Below are positions 5,258 to 6,417 of a stretch of DNA of 6,417 nucleotides, one piece after another; position 1 is the stretch's first letter, and each line of letters starts with the position of its first letter. The stretch comes from Planctomycetota bacterium (GTDB lineage Bacteria > Planctomycetota > MHYJ01 > JACQXL01 > JAVHLO01), in NCBI GenBank assembly GCA_031082105.1, contig JAVHLO010000201.1, positions 1 through 6,417 of the forward strand, in the 5' to 3' direction. A model generated the notes under the pieces. It was not told where the DNA came from. It made no database searches and saw only the letters and a program-made list of their open reading frames with translations. Both the position numbers and the translations under genes were made by a program.

Positions 5258-5292
5258 ATCACCACGGAGACACTGAGATCACAGAGACGGCA
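5258..5292. repeat. Fragment of a second CACGGAGACAC/CACAGAGA-type intergenic repeat
   Basis: The gap between the PqqD-like and PHP genes contains CACCACGGAGACACTGAGAT followed by CACAGAGA. This is close in style to the arms of the 167-bp repeats but not alignable to them over any length. Sequences of this type are, from memory, common between genes in several uncultivated phyla. It is probably a degenerate or partial member; there is no second local copy to confirm it. Confidence 0.35.
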
Positions 5293-5361
5293 AGCGGCCT
5301 GGCGTTCGCGGTTCACGCAGGATATGACCAAGTTGGGGCCAGGGGTCGGCGGCCGGCTTTC

Positions 5362-6240
5362 ATGCTCACCGATTCTCACCAACACTCCAATCTGTCCGTC
5401 GACGGAAAGAGCGGCCCGGCGGAGATGTTCTCGCGGGCGGTCGCGGAAGGGCTCGGCGCGGTCTGCCTCACCGAGCACGTCGACTTCGACCCCGGCAATC
5501 CGCATTTCGGCTACTACGACCATGCGGCGGTGCAGAAGTCGCTCGACTCGGCGCGGCCGGCCTTCAAGGGCCGGCTCGAGATCCGGACCGGCGTTGAGCT
5601 CGACCTCCAGCCGGAGTATCTCGACGCCGCGCGCGAATTCCTGCGCGGCAAGCGGCTCGACCTCGCGCTCGGCTCCTTCCATTTCGTCAACCAGGAGTTC
5701 GTCGGGACCGCCGCCTACTTCCGCACGTTCGCACCGCGGAACAAGGATGCCGACCCCGGAAGACTCCCCTACTCCGGGAACTACCGCGAGGTCGTCGAGG
5801 GCATCGACCCGGCCCTCGTGGAAGAAGGGATCCGGGTCTATTTCAACCGGCTGGCGGACATTGCGCGCACCGCGGAGTTCGACGTGCTCGCCCATTTTGA
5901 CCTGATAAAATGGCAGGGCGCGGCGACGTGGGCCGACGACCGGCTCGCGCGGTGCGCGGAGGCCGCAAACGGAATACTGAAGCTCCTCGTATCGCGCGGT
6001 AAGGGGCTCGAGGTCAACACGAAGGGGCTCAGGTTGACCTGCAACGAGACGTTTCCGTCGTTGGCGCTGTTGCGCGCGTACAGGCAGGCGGGCGGCGAGA
6101 TAGTGACGGTCGGCTCCGACGCCCACCGCGCTGAGGAAACCGGCAGCGGGATCGCGACCGCGTACGGGCTGCTGCGCGAGGCGGGCTTCAAGTTCGTGTC
6201 TTTTTTTCGGGAACGCAGGCCGCATATGATCCCGCTCTAG
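5362..6240 (+). CDS. hisJ: PHP-domain phosphoesterase, histidinol-phosphatase (HisJ/HisK) family
   Basis: The 292-residue product has the complete set of PHP metal-binding motifs in a single-domain layout: DSHQHSNLSVDG (4-15) near the N-terminus, LTEHVDFD, GVELDL, GSFHFVNQEF, AHFDLIKW, LEVNTKGL and VGSDAHRAEETGSG near the C-terminus. The family dephosphorylates L-histidinol phosphate to L-histidinol in histidine synthesis, using a metal cluster in a TIM-like barrel in the cytoplasm. The length and the order of motifs match the HisJ group rather than DNA polymerase PHP domains. The substrate is not certain because many PHP phosphoesterases act on other phosphates and no his genes are nearby. 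ATG 5362 has no good Shine-Dalgarno, but the first metal motif begins at residue 4, so a later start is excluded. It lies 150 nt after the PqqD-like gene and may be read from the pyk promoter. The stop is directly before repeat copy B. Confidence 0.87.
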   Translation: MLTDSHQHSNLSVDGKSGPAEMFSRAVAEGLGAVCLTEHVDFDPGNPHFGYYDHAAVQKSLDSARPAFKGRLEIRTGVELDLQPEYLDAAREFLRGKRLDLALGSFHFVNQEFVGTAAYFRTFAPRNKDADPGRLPYSGNYREVVEGIDPALVEEGIRVYFNRLADIARTAEFDVLAHFDLIKWQGAATWADDRLARCAEAANGILKLLVSRGKGLEVNTKGLRLTCNETFPSLALLRAYRQAGGEIVTVGSDAHRAEETGSGIATAYGLLREAGFKFVSFFRERRPHMIPL

Positions 6241-6407
6241 CCCGGGCACATTGTTGAAAGCCACAGAAACACACAGAAATACACAAAAACGAAAGCGAGA
6301 ACGCAAGAGATCCAAGAGGCTCAAGAAGATCGTCAACCGGGTCTCTTGACTCGCACTTTTTACTTTCCGTGTCCTTCTGTGTGTTTCCGTGTGATTCTGT
6401 GGCTCGC
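6241..6407 (-). repeat. Dispersed intergenic repeat, copy B (167 bp, opposite orientation)
   Basis: The reverse complement of this stretch aligns gap-free with 673-839 at about 85% identity. Its own inverted arms, 6260-6288 and 6375-6403, match at 25 of 29 positions, and it begins with the shared CCCGGG one base after the PHP stop codon. In mRNA orientation it reads GTTGAAAGCCACAGAAAC first, the same way copy A is read in the clpC leader, so both copies have the same orientation relative to transcription. The alignment might continue past the CGCGAGCC end, but only ten bases remain in the window. Confidence 0.85.
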
Positions 6408-6417
6408 GAACAGAGGC

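Noticed and set aside
4981..6336. 451-codon open frame on the minus strand
   Set aside because: It lies antisense to the PqqD-like and PHP genes, and its N-terminus is translated repeat sequence.

Overview
The window reads as a GC-rich bacterial chromosome fragment (roughly 60-65% GC by eye) from a lineage I cannot place firmly. The ClpC N-domain, a two-pass membrane protein with a domain that I associate from memory with Planctomycetes, and dispersed CACAGAA/CACACGGAA-type intergenic repeats point loosely to the Planctomycetes-Verrucomicrobia-Chlamydiae group or a neighbouring uncultivated phylum. No phage, transposase, CRISPR, rRNA or tRNA signal was seen.

Layout. (1) Positions 1-562, minus strand: the N-terminal 187 codons of the AAA+ unfoldase ClpC, running off the left edge. 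(2) 563-1352: a long divergent intergenic region. It holds copy A of a 167-bp dispersed repeat, several hairpins, and an AT-rich island with a near-consensus sigma70 promoter firing leftward (TTGACA, 17 nt, TAGAAT) about 480 nt from clpC. (3) 1353-3162, plus strand: an unidentified membrane-anchored protein overlapping an ATP:corrinoid adenosyltransferase (CobO/BtuR family). The latter carries two unusual insertions. (4) 3163-3323: a hairpin-rich 3' region ending in a textbook intrinsic terminator. (5) 3325-6240, plus strand: a promoter abutting the terminator, then pyruvate kinase, a PqqD-like small protein 15 nt downstream, and a PHP-family histidinol-phosphatase-like phosphoesterase after a 150-nt gap. 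(6) 6241-6417: copy B of the 167-bp repeat in opposite orientation.

How the genes relate: 1353-3162 looks like one transcription unit (overlapping genes, one terminator). pyk and the PqqD-like gene are almost certainly co-transcribed, and the PHP gene may be. The joint logic is housekeeping (protein quality control, cobalamin adenosylation, glycolysis), and no complete novel system is visible. The items most worth a second look are the inverted, hairpin-forming repeat pair, the repeat lying inside the long clpC leader, the pentapeptide minisatellite and cysteine cluster in the adenosyltransferase, the branched RNA-like structure before the terminator, and the PqqD-like protein placed behind pyruvate kinase with no visible peptide or radical-SAM partner.
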